A stretch of DNA of 64,000 nt from assembly GCA_029213195.1 (NCBI GenBank), contig JARGNI010000010.1:85679-149678 (forward strand). The letters are read 5' to 3'. Both the position numbers and the translations under genes were made by a program. This DNA comes from Verrucomicrobiales bacterium (GTDB lineage: Bacteria; Verrucomicrobiota; Verrucomicrobiia; Verrucomicrobiales; DEV007). Within the stretch, counting starts at the first letter, position 1. Each line of letters begins with the position of its first letter. The notes beneath the pieces are model-generated. The model saw only the letters and a program-made list of their open reading frames with translations. It had not been told where the DNA came from and did no database searches. This document shows positions 63,953-64,000 of the stretch, in pieces.

Positions 63953-64000
63953 AAGCCATCTCATAAATACCACTTGTACTCTGTATGAGGTGTATAATGA

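Noticed and set aside
63970..63998. TATAAT box near the window end as a promoter for a next gene
   Set aside because: The -10 matches, but no -35 lies at proper spacing and the downstream sequence is outside the window.

Overview
The window looks like chromosomal DNA from a member of the Verrucomicrobiota (PVC superphylum). This is inferred from gene content, not from a marker gene. The evidence is a DUF1592-type cytochrome followed directly by a DUF1552 protein, a PVC-type dehydrogenase/cytochrome c fusion with a DUF1080-like domain, a sialate O-acetylesterase, a ceramidase-like enzyme fused to a LamG domain, a DUF3500 Tat protein and several redox or hydrolytic proteins with export signals. 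The outer-membrane pair TamB plus a BamA/TamA-like barrel and the lipoprotein signals show a diderm cell. Gene density is high and GC is well above 50 percent, with AT-rich islands only at a few intergenic spots. I saw no rRNA, tRNA, CRISPR, insertion sequence or integrase.

Layout. 1-4215 (minus): a HAAS-type membrane protein cut by the window edge, its PadR repressor with a perfect palindromic operator, then an HD phosphohydrolase, a glutaminyl-cyclase-like M28 lipoprotein, parB (no parA beside it) and a CGWS glutaredoxin. 4427-7234 (plus): polysaccharide deacetylase and ffh. 7235-7580: a 112-bp tandem repeat built of palindromes. 7581-13169: rlmI-like methyltransferase, the DUF1592/DUF1552 pair, and tspO across a convergent hairpin-rich spacer. 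13353-15991: rsgA and engB overlapping, then a Tat-exported sugar isomerase-like protein. 16120-19658: a histidine-rich metal-binding protein with its own terminator, then a TAXI-type TRAP transporter. 19932-25344: hrpA helicase, a VOC protein, a DUF4336 protein and an ABA4-like membrane protein. 25389-28471: a cytochrome plus a beta-propeller/CBM protein. 28725-33988: a spermidine-synthase-like membrane fusion, an SDR, and a group that looks metal-related (CxxC membrane protein, outer-membrane protein, cytochrome).

34010-48431 (plus): DUF3500 protein, class I fumarase, a secreted hypothetical, an MDR dehydrogenase lacking most structural-zinc cysteines, sialate O-acetylesterase, a divergent Nramp protein, mscL, thiG with an FAD oxidoreductase, the ceramidase-LamG protein and an HTTM/gamma-carboxylase-like protein. 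48515-60072: a YebC regulator, the 1234-residue dehydrogenase fusion, tamB and the barrel gene.

60318-63952: an apparent operon of three exported proteins of unknown function and two prepilin-like proteins, behind a good sigma70-like promoter. The first protein ends in a Gly/Ser repeat, twelve Asp residues and an Arg-rich tail. This cluster is the best candidate in the window for something undescribed. Its roles in surface display or secretion are inference only.
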